From CAVSUR01 sp963731285 (lineage in GTDB: Bacteria; Actinomycetota; Actinomycetes; Streptosporangiales; Streptosporangiaceae): a stretch of 64,000 nucleotides of DNA. The stretch covers positions 1 through 64,000 of the forward strand of contig CAVSUR010000002.1 in the NCBI GenBank assembly GCA_963731285.1, given 5' to 3'. Position numbers and translations under genes: made by a program. Under the pieces are notes generated by a model. That model was not told where the DNA came from and did not search any database. It worked only from the letters and a program-made list of their open reading frames with translations. Of the stretch, positions 1 to 10,517 are shown piece after piece; position 1 is the stretch's first letter, and each line of letters begins with the position of its first letter.

Positions 1-145
1 GGGAAGCGGCATCATCGGCGGCTGCGGATCTCGGTGCAGCTGGTCTGCTGGCCGCTCGCCGCCCGATGAGCCGGTACAGGCCCGCAGCGACTGCGCCGAC
101 TGCCAGCGCGGCCCCTAGTATCCGGGTCTTCAGGGCAGCTTGCAC
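1..145 (-). CDS. small membrane protein, cut by left window edge
   Basis: An open frame starts at a GTG (145-143) after a G-rich stretch that can serve as ribosome-binding site, and runs off the left edge with 48 codons visible. The translation begins MQAALKTRILGAALAVGAVA and continues with a basic then Ala/Pro-rich stretch, so it looks like a single N-terminal membrane anchor with a cytoplasmic tail. It directly follows the wall-hydrolase gene in the same orientation and is probably the next cistron of the secretion operon. Function is not recognisable. Confidence 0.5.
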   Translation of the reverse strand, partial: MQAALKTRILGAALAVGAVAAGLYRLIGRRAASRPAAPRSAAADDAAS

Positions 146-233
146 TAGCGCCCCCCTAGGTCGATCTTCCTGATCCTAGGCGAAGTGGCCGCAGTTAGCC
201 GATTGCCGGCTCTGAGCTGGTTTGCGCAAGGCA

Positions 234-1443
234 CTAGTGTCCCGGTCCAAGAGGCCCGCGCCGGCAACTGTCTGCGATGTGGCGCAGGCGGATGCGCTGC
301 TCGCCGGCCGCGGCGGCCGCGGCCGGGACGGCGGCCAGCCGAACGCCCGCGTGCGCCCATGGCCGGGTGAAGCCGACCGGGTCCCGGCCGACGTAGGGGC
401 GACCCGGATCGGGAAGCCGGTGGCGTAGGCCTCGATCATCTTGCCGCCGCCGATCACCAGGCCGACATGACCTGGCGAGATGACTGTCCCGTCTGCGCCG
501 GCGAAGAATACCAGGTCACCGGGCTCGACCTGGCTCGGGCTGACCCGCGGGCCCCAGGTCCACTGCTGCTCCGAGGTGCGCGGAATGTCGATGCCGGCCG
601 CCAGGTAGGACTCCATCACCAGGCCAGAGCAGTCGAACGCGTCCGGGCCGGTGCCGCCCCACAAGTAGGGCTTGCCAAGCTGGCTCTCGGCGTAGGCAAT
701 CACCGTGGTGACCGCCGAGTTCGGCGTGCCGTGCTGCCGGGCAGGCACCCGGGAGCGTTGTCGAGCGTCACCGGGCTGACGGTGTAACCGCCGCTGGCGT
801 AGGTGCTGGCCCAGTGCAGAACGGTCTGGACGTAGGACGTCAGATGGTTGTACGCGAAGATCGCCGAAGAGACGTGGCCGAGCACGCCGTGCTCGAGCAG
901 GTACTTGGCCGCGCCGGCGATGGCGTCGGCCGGCTCATAGACGCTGGCAGCCCCGTCGCCGTTGGCGTCGGTGGCGACTCCCTGGACCACCTCGCTGGCC
1001 GGGTGCACGGGCGCGCCGCCCCAGGTATTGCCCGCCGCGCCGCCGATGCCGATCTGCATCGGGCCGGCCGCGCCGAAGGCGTTCGCGCCGCTGTGCACGC
1101 CGGGCAGGGTCGACTGGCCGTCGTCGCTCTCCACCTTGCCAATCCCGGCCAGGATGACCCATGGCACCCCGTATTTCGCGCCGATGGACTTGAACAGGGC
1201 CAGGTAGCTGGCCGGGATCGAGCGGGCCGAGCTGCTGGCGGGCGGCTGCATGCCGCCGCCCTGGGCTGAGCTGCAGGCGCTGCCGCCCAGGGACATGATC
1301 CCGCCGCCGGCGAACATCGCCATCGGGGCGATGATCAGCCCGAGCGCCAGCAGCGCGGACATGCTGATCAGCACGAGTATCACCCAGCGGCCCCGGCTGC
1401 CGCCTGGCGCCCGCGGCGGCGGCGGGCGCGTGCGCAGGTTCAC
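234..1443 (-). CDS. lytic transglycosylase / NlpC-P60 wall hydrolase, two apparent frameshifts
   Basis: The N-terminal part (1443 to about 735) has a membrane anchor and a soluble lytic transglycosylase-like domain (IPASYLALFKSIGAKYGVPW, GPMQIG, EPADAIAGAAKYL). The C-terminal part is an NlpC/P60 (C40) domain with the Cys motif DAFDCSGL and PGHVGLVIGGG. This two-domain enzyme opens peptidoglycan for conjugation machines. The two parts are in different frames; one extra base near 733 would join PGCLPGST to GTPNSAV. A second missing base near 398 would restore PYVGRDPVGFTRPWA and end the protein at the TAG at 236-234 (about 402 residues). The start GTG overlaps the upstream stop (GTGA). Either two assembly errors or a decaying gene. 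Confidence 0.75.
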
Positions 1444-2126
1444 GAGTTACCCGCCGAGGCCAGCTCAATGCTGCTGACCTGCCAGTTGCCTGCGTTCTGG
1501 CTGACCGTCACCGCATAGGAGTAGCTGAGCCTGCTGCGGCCGCGGATGTCGGTCAGGTGCTCGGTGCCGGCCACCAGGAACGTGATACTGGAGGACCCGA
1601 ACGCGCGCAGCGCGGTAATCGACGCGCTGCCGGTAGCGACCTGCTTTTGCCGCGTGCGCAGTCCGGCCACGCCGGGCGTGGCGTAGGCCGCGGACAGTTG
1701 CAGGGCCAGCGGGCGGCTGATCAGGCCGTTCATTGAGGCGAGCCAGGCGGCCGCGCTCTGGGTGTAGGAGAACGTCGAGTAGTCGGTGGTGAACCTGACC
1801 GCGATGCTCGCGGCACTGGCCAGCCCAGACCGGGTGAACGGCAGCCACTGGTAGACATCCGGCGAAGCCGACGGTGACGGCGCGGCCGGCCTCCCCGCTG
1901 AAGAGCTGGCGGCCGGGCTGGAAGCCGCTGGCGTCACCCTGGCCGGCTGCGGTCCGCCCGGCGGCTGGGACGAGACCGGCCCCGAGGTCGCTGACGGCCC
2001 CGGCTGAGGCGGAGACTGGCTGGCCGTGCCGCGTACGCCGGGCAGGACCAAGTACCAGCCGAGCCCGGCCAGCACCAGCACGATGACAATGAATGCTGCC
2101 TTCCGCTGCAGCGGCGTCAGATCCAT
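1440..2126 (-). CDS. membrane-anchored conjugation accessory protein (hypothetical)
   Basis: 228 residues. Residues 11-29 form one transmembrane helix (IVIVLVLAGLGWYLVLPGV), followed by a Pro/Ser/Ala-rich linker to about residue 88 and a globular C-terminal domain of mixed alpha/beta character. The topology (short inside, long outside) and the position between the VirB6-like gene and the wall hydrolase, with a 4-base overlap to the latter, indicate an outward-facing part of the secretion apparatus. No named family is recognised; a VirB8-like fold in the outer domain is possible, as in TcpC, but this is a guess. Confidence 0.65.
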   Translation of the reverse strand: MDLTPLQRKAAFIVIVLVLAGLGWYLVLPGVRGTASQSPPQPGPSATSGPVSSQPPGGPQPARVTPAASSPAASSSAGRPAAPSPSASPDVYQWLPFTRSGLASAASIAVRFTTDYSTFSYTQSAAAWLASMNGLISRPLALQLSAAYATPGVAGLRTRQKQVATGSASITALRAFGSSSITFLVAGTEHLTDIRGRSRLSYSYAVTVSQNAGNWQVSSIELASAGNS

Positions 2127-2138
2127 CTCGCATCCCTG

Positions 2139-5100
2139 CTACTTCCGCCGCCTGATCGGCCGCAGCCAGAACGGGCCGGCCTGTGCCCTGGCGTCGACGT
2201 CGCGGCCGCTGGACGGCGGCGCGATGGCCTCATCGCCCTGGCCGCGCGCCGCCGGAGGCGCGGCGGGGTCGCCGAACGGCGTGGCCGGCCGGCGGCGCCG
2301 GCCCGGCGGATTCCCGGGGCGGGACGGACGGCGGGGTCCAGCGCGGGCCGGCCGCCGGCCGCCCCGGGGCGGCCGACGGCGAGCGGCCCCCCCACGAGCC
2401 GGACGCCCGGGACGGCTCGGCCGCAGGCGAACGGCCTCCCCACGAACCGGAGGAGGCAGACGGCCGGGACGGCTCAGCCACGGACGAAGGGCCGCCCCAC
2501 GGCCCGGGCGAGCCGGCGCGGCCCGGGCTGGACGAGCCATCTGATCGGACGGGCAGCCGGGGCGCGTGCCGGGCCGGCGTGGCTGGGCGGGCCGGCTGGG
2601 CCGCCGAGGCCGGCTGCGCCCGGGGCGCCCGTGACGGGGCGGCGGGCGCGGGCACGGCGGCGGAACGCCCGGCGGAAGCACGGTCGGCCGCCGGACGGGC
2701 AGGCTGAGCTGGGGTCACTGCGGGCCGGGCGGCGGCGGCAGGGCGCGAGGGGCTGGCCGGGCGGGCCGGGCTCGCAACCGGTCGGGATGGCGGCGCGGAC
2801 GGCGAGCTACCAGCCGGGCGTGGCGGCACGGCCCGGGCCCCGCTTGTGCGCGGCGGGGCCGGCGGCGCGGCAGAACCAGGCGGTCCGCTTGCTGACTGGC
2901 CGCCTGCTGACTGGGCGCCGCCGGACCGCCATGGGGCGCGGGCGGCCGGTGCCCACTCTCGGCAGGCGCGCGGGACCGCCGAGCGGGCCACTGGCGGATC
3001 CGCCCGTTCTCCCGGCTCCCGCCATGCCGCCAGTCCCCGTAACGTCGGCACCGCTGGCCGGGTCGCCAGTTCGGGCTGGGCCGCCTGCGCTGGCTGACAC
3101 GCCGCCCGCGGTGGTCCGTGGCGGTGCGGCAATTCGGGCAGGCCTGGCCGGGCCAGGACCGGAGGCGGTGCCCGCGGCCCGGGCCGTGTCGGCCCCGGAA
3201 GTTCCCCTGTCCCCGGATCCCCCGGTCCCCGTGCCCGCCACCCGGCCCGGTGTCCCGCTGGCGCCACGGGCCCGGTCCTGCGCCGCCGCGGCTTGCCGGG
3301 CCGGCAGGTGCAGCGGCGGTGCCTCCCGGCCCGCAGAATCCGCCGGAGAGGTCTCGCCGGACGCGGCGCCCCGCCCGCGGGCGCGCGCCGCGAGGCTGGC
3401 CCGGCCGCCCTGCTGGCCCGTGTCAGCGGCGGCTCCGGCCGCTGTACCGTCCGCCTGTTCCCCCGCCATCTCCTCGCCGCTGCCGGTGCCGCCGGTGCTG
3501 TCGGTGCCCAGGCCCGCCGCGGCGGCCGCGCCGGCCCGGGCCGCCGTGGCCGCGCCGAGCGCAAGCCCCGCCGCCTGAGCCGGGTTGCGGCGCGCCCAGC
3601 GCGCGGCCCGGTAGGCCGCCACGCCAGGCACCGTCACGGTGGCGGCGGCGAGCGTGTTGCCGCGCGCCGCGGCCCCGGCCCGGCTCAGGTCCGCCTCGGC
3701 CCGCTCACGAGAGCCGATCATGCCGTAGCCGACCGCGGAGAACAGGTGCGTGAACGGCCTGCGGTAGATGACCGCGGCCACGGTGACGAGCGCAATCATC
3801 ATGATCTTCAGCGCCCACGGCAGCACGGCATCCGACGTCCCCATGATCAGGGCGTAGCAGTACAGCAGCACGCTGAGCACCAGGGCCACGGCCGCCTGCT
3901 TGAGCAGCACGCCGACGAGCATCTCGACCCAGCGGATGGCCACTACCCGGCCGAATCCGGGGTGAGTGCCGATCAGCAGGAAGAACGGCCCGACGATCAG
4001 CAGCAGCAGGAAGCTCAGCTTGAGCAAGATCAGCGTGACCGAGATCAGCAGCACCAGGACCCCGGCCAGCAGCGAAGCCAGCAGCGCGGCGAACCCGACC
4101 TCCAGCCGGGTCGTCCATTGCTTGCCCTGGAAGAGCGGGTACACGGCGGGGTCGCGGTGCTCGAGGCTGGACGCGATGCCGGCGTAGGTGGCCTGCTTGG
4201 CCGAAATCAGGGCGCTGGTCGGCTTCTCGTTGAGCGCGATGGCCTGGGCCCACAGCAGCTGCCGGCCGTACCGGTTGACCACGGTCGGCTTCCCGCCCGG
4301 GGCCGCGTACACCGTCGTGCCGAACTCGCCGTCCAGCCAGGGCTTGCAGACCAGCACCGTCCACAGCTCGTTGGCGTTCTGGCCGACCACGGTGCCGCCG
4401 GATGTGTAGCTGTAGCTGGCCGGCTTGATCTGCGGATCACCGGGCCGGACCGGCAGGCAGCTGGCCTGGCCCGGGCTGGGCAGCTTGGCGAAGGCCGCGT
4501 TGAGCGCCTGGGATATGCCGTTCGAGACCCCGGTGCCGAGACCGGTGAAGTCGGCGGGCCGGCCGATCAGCAGGATGGCGGCGACGCACGCGAGCACCAT
4601 CCAGACCGTGCCCTCAATGGTGGCGGTGCCGCGCTTGCGGATCAGCCCCTGCCAGGCCAGCCAGATGGCGGCGATGATGATCACGATGGCCAGGTAGGGG
4701 AAGTAAATGGCGTTGCCCAGCCCGGAGATCAGCTTGTCGGTGACGCCGCTGAGCCAGGACACGATGCCGTTACCCGCCGCGGCCTGGTAGATCGAGATCG
4801 TCACCCGGTCGATGGACTTGGCAATGTCGAACGCCATGCCCGAGACGTTGTTGCCGATCAGCGAGGTCATGTCCGAGCACTGCAGGTTGGTGGCCGACCA
4901 GTACTGGCCGGCTACCCCGTACTCGTTGTAGGGCGTGGCCACCTGCTGGCCGGGGGTGGCCGGCGGCCGGACCAGCGAGTTGATGCCCGAGTTGGCCGGC
5001 TCGGGATCGGGCAGCGACGGCTGGCAGATGTTGTTCAGGTCGCCGGTCAGCCCGCTGGTCCCGAGTGAGCAGAAGCCGAGCAGGCCGCCGATGTCCCCGA

Positions 5101-5287
5101 TGCCCGGCACGGAGCACAGCCCGCCGGAGGCCGCCGGCGACACCGCGGCGACCGTGCGGACGGTGCCCGGCCGTCCGCCGCCGTGCGTGCTGGCCGCCGC
5201 GGTCCCGGCGTGCGGGACCAGTAGCAAGCCGGCCAGTACGGCAAGCACCGCCGCGGTCTTACGCGGGAAACGGCGCGGTCTGAGCAT
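2139..5287 (-). CDS. VirB6/TrbL-like polytopic membrane protein with long Pro/Ala/Ser-rich tail
   Basis: The N-terminus has a cleavable-looking signal (residues 1-32, AVLAVLAGLLLVPHAGTAAA). The 200-540 region has multiple hydrophobic helices, including a cluster typical of TrbL/VirB6 channel proteins. The tail after about residue 580 is low-complexity with repeated SGSWGGRSP-type units. The frame read from the ATG (5287, preceded by GGAG) stops at 2807, but the plausible tail switches frame near 2950 and again near 2280, ending PFWLRPIRRRK at 2139, just before the next start. The total would then be about 1050 residues. It probably forms the inner-membrane channel fed by the VirB4-like ATPase encoded upstream. 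The exact C-terminus is uncertain because all three frames are open in this GC-rich tail. Confidence 0.7.
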
Positions 5288-5349
5288 CTCGGGGGGCTCC
5301 TGATGAATTGTCGTTGCGGGCGCCGTCGTGACATCGGGCGGCTGCCGCG

Positions 5350-7971
5350 CTAGGGCGCGGGCAGCTGGCCGTCCTGCACGCCGTCGCGGCCCCCAGGCCC
5401 GCGTGACGCGCCATCTTGCGCGTTCTCTCCGCTCTGGCCACTCTGGCCGCTCTCCGCATCCTGGTCGCTCCAGTCGCGGGCCTCCGCTTGCGCGCCTTCG
5501 ACGGCCGGGCCGGCGTGGTCGTCCTGGCCGCCGCCCGGCACCGGCACGTCACCGGGCCTGGCCCTGGTGGGATTGGTGTCCAGCCACTGGACCAGCTCGT
5601 CGGAGACCAGGTCGATGCCGACCCGGCCCGACCGGCCGTCTAGGTCACGGAAGATGCACTCCCCGTTGCCGAGCCCGCGCAGCGCCGTCTTGTGCTCCTC
5701 GGACGGATCCAGGCCGAGCAGCGACAGCACATGGGACACCTCGGCCCGCTCGGAGGACCGGAACGCGAACACGCTGGAAATGCAGTTGGTCACCTGCTCG
5801 TTCAGCAGGTCTCCTGCGTTCTGCGAGACCATGATCAGCGCGGTGTTGCGGGACCGGCCCATCCGGGACACCTCCGGGATGAGCTTGGCGCCCTGTGGCG
5901 TCGAGGTGATCGCCCAGGCCTCGTCCAGCACGATGGCCTTGGGCAGCCGCCGGTCCATGCCGTTGAGCAGCCGCCGGGCGAACTGCGAGACCAGGTACAG
6001 CAGCGCCACCGACAGCCGCTGCTCGTAGGAGAAATCGTCCCGTTTCACCGCGGCGTCGGGCAGGGTGAGCCCGGCCAGGGTGAACACCGTGGTCCAGCCC
6101 GCCGCGTCGATGCCGCCGCCGCCGGACGGGGCGAAGCACAGCCTGGCCAGCCGCATCTCCGACATCGACCTGAGCACGGCCCCGAGGTTGACCGAGGCGG
6201 GATCGGTCGAGCTCTCCAGGTGCTCGACCACCTTGCCCAGGCTCGGCTGGCCCTGCGCGGCGACCGCGGCGACCGCCTGGATCATCGCGCTCTCGCGTTC
6301 CTCGCTCATCCGGGGGAGCAGCAGCCGGAGGGTCTCAGTGGCCATCGTGCGGCGCTCGGCCAGCCCGTCGCCGAAGGAGAACGGGTCGAGCAGGCCGGGC
6401 GCCGCACTGCCCAGCGGCAGCACCCGGGCCTTGCGGCCGCGGCGGCGCAGCAGCTCGACCAGGGACTCGGCGTCGCCCTTGGGGTCGATCACCGCCACCG
6501 TCACGCCGCGCAGCGCGAGCTGCAGGATCAGCAGCAGGGCCAGCGTGGTCTTGCCGCCGCCCGGCTCGCCGGTGACGGCCACCGCGGTGGGCCGGTTGCG
6601 CGCGGCGGCGACCAGCGGGTCGAAGTGCACCACCGAGCGGGCCCGGCCGAGCGTCTCGCCGATGTAGGGCCCGATCCAGCCCGCGCCGTCGGTGACCCGG
6701 TCGCCGAGGTCCACGGTGGCGGTGGGCATCCCGCCCGCGATCGTGTACAGCGGCTGGCGCTGCAGGTAGGAGCTGACCCGCACCCGGTCACCGGGCAGCG
6801 ACTCGCGCAGCAGCGAGAACTGGTCGCCGGTGGAGGTCACCACGTCGATGCCGGCGTCCCGGTAGTGCTCGCTGACCGCCTCGGCCCGGCGGACGCACAG
6901 CTCGCGGGTGGGTGCGGTGACCATCAGCCGGTGCCATCCGTACACGAAGGGCAGCCGTTCCTTGGTGATCCCGTGCTCGAGCAGCCTGGCCGCCTCGATC
7001 TGCTCGGCCAGCGCGATCGGCAGCTCGGCACCGGCCTCGCGGATGTGCGCGTCCATGTCCCTGGCGTGCGCGAGCCGCCGGCTGACGTCCTTGCTGGCCC
7101 GGGCCGGCGGGATCAGCCTCATCCGCAGGCTCGCCTCTACCGGGAATGGCAGCGCGTCAGCGAAGTGCAGCCACGGCTCCCCGTCCGGGAAGTACATGAC
7201 GTCGGGAAACCGGGAGAACGACAAGAACGCCGCGTATGACTCGCCGCGGGGCTGCTCCAGCCGCAGCAGCGTGCGCCCGTTGTGGATCTGGCCCTCGGCC
7301 AGTGCCTCGACCTCCCCCGCGCCCCAGGTCCGCCGCCGCACCGCGGACGGCGGTTCGTCCCCGATCGTGCCGGTCAGCACGTGCCGGAATAGCCAGGCGA
7401 TCTGGTCGGATGTCGCGTGCCGGGCCGCCAGGGCGCTGGCGGAAAGCGCCCGGCCGAGGCGCTCCGCCTGCTCGCTCCACCGCGCGATCTCGCCGGCGCT
7501 GACCGCCTCATCCTGCAGCCCCATCGCCTGCTCGCCGGCCCGGTAGGCGGAGATGAACTGGGCGAGCACGCCGCCGGACAGCTGGGCCCGGACCCCGCGC
7601 TGGCCGAGCCGGACGCCGAGGTAGACCTCCTTGGTCCAGAAATCCTTGGCCCATACGTGCCTGTAGGCCTCGTCCAGGTACTCCAGCCAGCCCGGGCCGC
7701 CGTCCGAGGTCGCGTCCAGGCCAGTCGCCCAGTCCGCCGCGGGGTAGGACCGGTGCGCGATCCGCAGGTGCACCTCGGCATCGGCCATCCGGATGGCGGC
7801 CAGCGCGACCGTGACGTTGGTGGCCAGGGACTCGCGCTCGGCAGCCGTGGTGAACTCGTAGGAGATGGTCGGCACCTGGTAGTAGGCCCAGGCGTGCGTC
7901 TCGGTCAGCAAAATGCGGTCGTCGAGGTAGCGGACCGGCAGTCGGCTGCGCCCGGCGGTGCGCGCGCTCAT
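5350..7971 (-). CDS. VirB4-like conjugative transfer ATPase
   Basis: 873 residues from an ATG at 7971 that overlaps the upstream stop (ATGA). The N-terminal half is the VirB4-type domain (RYLDDRILLTETHAWAYYQV onward). The C-terminal half is a RecA-like AAA ATPase with Walker A GEPGGGKTTLA at about residue 470, Walker B IVLDEAWAI at about 679, and MVSQNAGDLL sensor region. A longer upstream reading frame exists but is shadow sequence antisense to nothing conserved and lies over the preceding gene. VirB4 proteins energise assembly and DNA transfer in type IV secretion and pair with the VirB6-like protein encoded next. Length fits the family. Confidence 0.9.
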   Translation of the reverse strand: MSARTAGRSRLPVRYLDDRILLTETHAWAYYQVPTISYEFTTAAERESLATNVTVALAAIRMADAEVHLRIAHRSYPAADWATGLDATSDGGPGWLEYLDEAYRHVWAKDFWTKEVYLGVRLGQRGVRAQLSGGVLAQFISAYRAGEQAMGLQDEAVSAGEIARWSEQAERLGRALSASALAARHATSDQIAWLFRHVLTGTIGDEPPSAVRRRTWGAGEVEALAEGQIHNGRTLLRLEQPRGESYAAFLSFSRFPDVMYFPDGEPWLHFADALPFPVEASLRMRLIPPARASKDVSRRLAHARDMDAHIREAGAELPIALAEQIEAARLLEHGITKERLPFVYGWHRLMVTAPTRELCVRRAEAVSEHYRDAGIDVVTSTGDQFSLLRESLPGDRVRVSSYLQRQPLYTIAGGMPTATVDLGDRVTDGAGWIGPYIGETLGRARSVVHFDPLVAAARNRPTAVAVTGEPGGGKTTLALLLILQLALRGVTVAVIDPKGDAESLVELLRRRGRKARVLPLGSAAPGLLDPFSFGDGLAERRTMATETLRLLLPRMSEERESAMIQAVAAVAAQGQPSLGKVVEHLESSTDPASVNLGAVLRSMSEMRLARLCFAPSGGGGIDAAGWTTVFTLAGLTLPDAAVKRDDFSYEQRLSVALLYLVSQFARRLLNGMDRRLPKAIVLDEAWAITSTPQGAKLIPEVSRMGRSRNTALIMVSQNAGDLLNEQVTNCISSVFAFRSSERAEVSHVLSLLGLDPSEEHKTALRGLGNGECIFRDLDGRSGRVGIDLVSDELVQWLDTNPTRARPGDVPVPGGGQDDHAGPAVEGAQAEARDWSDQDAESGQSGQSGENAQDGASRGPGGRDGVQDGQLPAP

Positions 7972-9827
7972 GCCCGCGCGCTCCGCAGCTCGGGCACCTC
8001 GGCCAGGCCGGCCACCAGCACCCCGGCCAGCGCGGTATAGGCGTGCAGCGCCGCCGGGGTTATCGGGGCTGCCGGGGCAGTAGGTCCAGGGGCGGTGACC
8101 GGGCCCGCGGCGGGCGGGATCGTGCGCTGGGCCTTCCTGGATAGCTGCAGATGATCGTCCCAGGGGACCCGGACGATGGCGCGGCAGCGGCCGCGCGCGA
8201 TGGACTCGGCGTGATCGATGTGCGGCATGGTGGCCTGGCTCACCCCGTTCAGGACGACTACGGCCGCTGCGACCAGGGCCGCATGCCCGTGCGCGTCCAG
8301 CCATTCGATCGTCATGGCCAGCGCGCTTGCCGCCGCTGCGCTCGCGGGGGCGACCAGCACCAGATGATCGGCGACGGCCAGCACCCGCGGCACCGCGGCG
8401 GCCGACGGGTCGGCCAGGGCCAGCGGATACCTGGCCGAGGTCAGCTCGAACATCCGCCCCAGCTCCTCGTCCGCGCTCTCGTCATCAGCACGGGCCTCAT
8501 CAGCACGGGCGCCGCGGGCGCCGGCCGGGCTGGCCATGATGACATCGAGCGGGGACGGCTCAGGCCGGGGAGCGGCGGCGCCGCCGCGCAGCCGGAACCC
8601 GCGCTGCTGGGGCGGCGGCTCCAGCGCGGGGACCGCAGCCGCCCGCTCGGCCAGCGAGCCGTGGCCGGGGTTGAGGTCGAGCACGGCCACCGGATCAGTG
8701 CGCAGCCGGGCCAGCACCTCGCCGGTCATCAGCGTGGTAATCGTCTGGCCGGCACCGACGGTGCAGCCGAGCACGACCACCCGCCGGGCGCCGGTGAGCG
8801 GCAGCCGGACCCGGGCGCGGTCGCGCTGCTGCGGATCGGGCCGACCGGGCCGGTGGCCGCCTGGTACGACCACGACGCGCTCCCGCCAGCCGTCGGCGCG
8901 CTGCGCGGACGGGCCGGACAGCGCCCGCTCGACCACCCGCAGCGGCCGCTCCGCCGCGGTCTGAGCGCCCTGCACGGTCACGGCAGGCCGACCAGGCCGC
9001 TGCGGACTCGCAGCCCAGGGAAGTGCAAGAGGCACACGGCCTGCCGGCGCAGGCGTCGCCAGCCGGGCCGGCTCGGGCACCGACTGGACCACGGCGGCCT
9101 CGGCCGGATCGGCCGGCTCGGGCAGATCGGCCGGCTCTGATGCGACCGCTGGCTCCGAGGCCACGGGCTCAGGCGAGACGGCCGCCTCAGCCACCACCGC
9201 AAGCTCGGACGAGACCGCTGGCTCCGGCGAGACCGCAGGCTCAGCCGCAACCACGGGCTCAGCCGCAACCACCGGCTCTGGCAGGACTGCGGGCTCTGGC
9301 AGGACTGCGGGCTCTGGCAGGACTGCGGCTGGCCCGGCGGAATCCGGCTGCAGCTCGTTCCCGGGCGCGGCCAGCTCGGCTGCGGGCTCGGCAACCTCGG
9401 CCGATGCAGGCCCGAACGGCGCAGGGGCAGCAGGCTCGGGCGAATGCCCAGACTCGGCGGCCTCCTGCGGCGCGGGCTGTGCGACGTCGGCCCCGGGCAA
9501 CTGGGCCGGCTCCGGTGACCGCACTGACCCGGCCGGGCCGGCAGCCCCCGGGTTCTGGCCCGCATCCGCCGGCGCGGCCTTCTTCCAGCCGAACACGGTG
9601 GACCCGGCCGACACGCGGGCTCGCCGCGCCCAGTCCGGCACGCGCGACCGCGGTACTTCCGCAGCAGCAGGCCTGCAGGCTGCGGGCACCTCAGAGTCCG
9701 TGATCGCCGCAGGTTCAACCGCCTGCTCCGCGGCCCCGGCCGGAACGATCATCTCGGCGGCCTCTCGCACTAGCCCGGCGGGCACCTCGGGCGCTGCGAC
9801 TTTCCCGGTTACCGACCCGGCCAGCAC
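7968..9827 (-). CDS. ParA/MinD-like P-loop ATPase with Pro-Glu repeat linker
   Basis: 619 residues. The C-terminal third is a SIMIBI-type P-loop domain: a deviant Walker A in VVVLGCTVGAGQTITTL at about residue 352, a VLDLNPGHGSL switch, and DHLVLVAPAS. The GAGQT loop lacks the usual GKT lysine-threonine pair. The N-terminal half is unstructured and Ala/Pro/Glu-rich with PEPAV-type repeats. Such ATPases are regular members of actinobacterial TcpC-E clusters and may position the apparatus or help DNA processing. The start overlaps the TcpE stop by 19 bases, and the frame can be extended upstream into TcpE by one inserted base, so the true junction between the two proteins is uncertain. Confidence 0.7.
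   Translation of the reverse strand: MLAGSVTGKVAAPEVPAGLVREAAEMIVPAGAAEQAVEPAAITDSEVPAACRPAAAEVPRSRVPDWARRARVSAGSTVFGWKKAAPADAGQNPGAAGPAGSVRSPEPAQLPGADVAQPAPQEAAESGHSPEPAAPAPFGPASAEVAEPAAELAAPGNELQPDSAGPAAVLPEPAVLPEPAVLPEPVVAAEPVVAAEPAVSPEPAVSSELAVVAEAAVSPEPVASEPAVASEPADLPEPADPAEAAVVQSVPEPARLATPAPAGRVPLALPWAASPQRPGRPAVTVQGAQTAAERPLRVVERALSGPSAQRADGWRERVVVVPGGHRPGRPDPQQRDRARVRLPLTGARRVVVLGCTVGAGQTITTLMTGEVLARLRTDPVAVLDLNPGHGSLAERAAAVPALEPPPQQRGFRLRGGAAAPRPEPSPLDVIMASPAGARGARADEARADDESADEELGRMFELTSARYPLALADPSAAAVPRVLAVADHLVLVAPASAAAASALAMTIEWLDAHGHAALVAAAVVVLNGVSQATMPHIDHAESIARGRCRAIVRVPWDDHLQLSRKAQRTIPPAAGPVTAPGPTAPAAPITPAALHAYTALAGVLVAGLAEVPELRSARA
9274..9327. repeat. three perfect 18-bp tandem copies inside the ParA-like gene
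   Basis: The unit GGCTCTGGCAGGACTGCG is present three times head to tail at 9274-9291, 9292-9309 and 9310-9327. On the minus strand it encodes the repeated six residues PEPAVL of the linker. It keeps frame, so copy-number change would alter linker length without breaking the protein. Confidence 0.95.
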
Positions 9828-10471
9828 CTCCGGCCGGGGTCCGGCCCCCGGCAGCCCGGCCAGCGCCCGGCCGGCTCTGTGCCGCCGGTACCGTCGGCCA
9901 GGGACCCGGGCGCCCCAGTCGACAGGGCCAGGGCCGAGAGCCCCGGGACTCCGGCGGCGTCCGCTACTCCAGCAGGTTCGGCCTCGATCACGCCGGCGGT
10001 CTCGATCGTGGCCGGCTCCGGCGCGGGCCCGATAGCGGCCGGCTCGTTCGCGGCGACCAGCGCCGCCCGGGACCGTGCGGCAGCCGCTAGCTCTAGTTCA
10101 GGCGGGTCCCGGCGCCACACCTGGCAGATGGCGGTGACCTCATCCGGCTCGGCCAGCGGCGCCATCCGGCACCAGGTACGGGGCTCGCCCAGGTAGCGCA
10201 GCTGGGAGGCGAGCAGCTCGGGTAGCCGCTTGCTCTCGATCACCGGCCGGGTCGCCAGCCAGGCCAGCAGGCCGGGCGGAAGCACATAGAGCCAGAGCAG
10301 CGTGTGGCTGAACGGCAGCCCGACGATCGTCAGCACCAGCACGTACGGCGCCGCGATGGCCGTGAACACCGCTATCTGGCCGACCGGCAGCGGCATGGGC
10401 AGCCGGAAGTCGTACAGCTTGTACAGCCGTTTTTCGATCCGCCAGATGTTGGTGTAGGTGGGCAGGTCCAC
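9809..10471 (-). CDS. TcpE-family conjugal transfer membrane protein
   Basis: 220 residues starting at a GTG (10471) with an AAGGAG ribosome-binding site nine bases upstream (10486-10481). The N-terminus VDLPTYTNIWRIEKRLYKLY is characteristic of the TcpE family, followed by two transmembrane helices (VFTAIAAPYVLVLTIVGL and LLWLYVLPPGLLAWLA) and a soluble Ala/Glu-rich tail. In plasmid pCW3 TcpE is an essential membrane component of the transfer machine. The end of the tail is doubtful: a one-base insertion near 9830 would fuse it to the downstream ATPase frame (PGAGPRPEVLAGSV). Confidence 0.85.
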   Translation of the reverse strand: MDLPTYTNIWRIEKRLYKLYDFRLPMPLPVGQIAVFTAIAAPYVLVLTIVGLPFSHTLLWLYVLPPGLLAWLATRPVIESKRLPELLASQLRYLGEPRTWCRMAPLAEPDEVTAICQVWRRDPPELELAAAARSRAALVAANEPAAIGPAPEPATIETAGVIEAEPAGVADAAGVPGLSALALSTGAPGSLADGTGGTEPAGRWPGCRGPDPGRRCWPGR

Positions 10472-10517
10472 CCTGCTGTTCTCCTTCCGCCTGCTCCGCG
10501 CGCCCTGGCCGCGCGGC

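Noticed and set aside
3293..5068. Long plus-strand frame opposite the VirB6-like gene
   Set aside because: Arg/Gly/Asp-rich translation without any family motif; a typical GC-rich shadow of the minus-strand gene.
5692..7239. Long plus-strand frame opposite the VirB4-like gene
   Set aside because: Shadow of a gene with clear Walker motifs; no ribosome-binding site or motif of its own.
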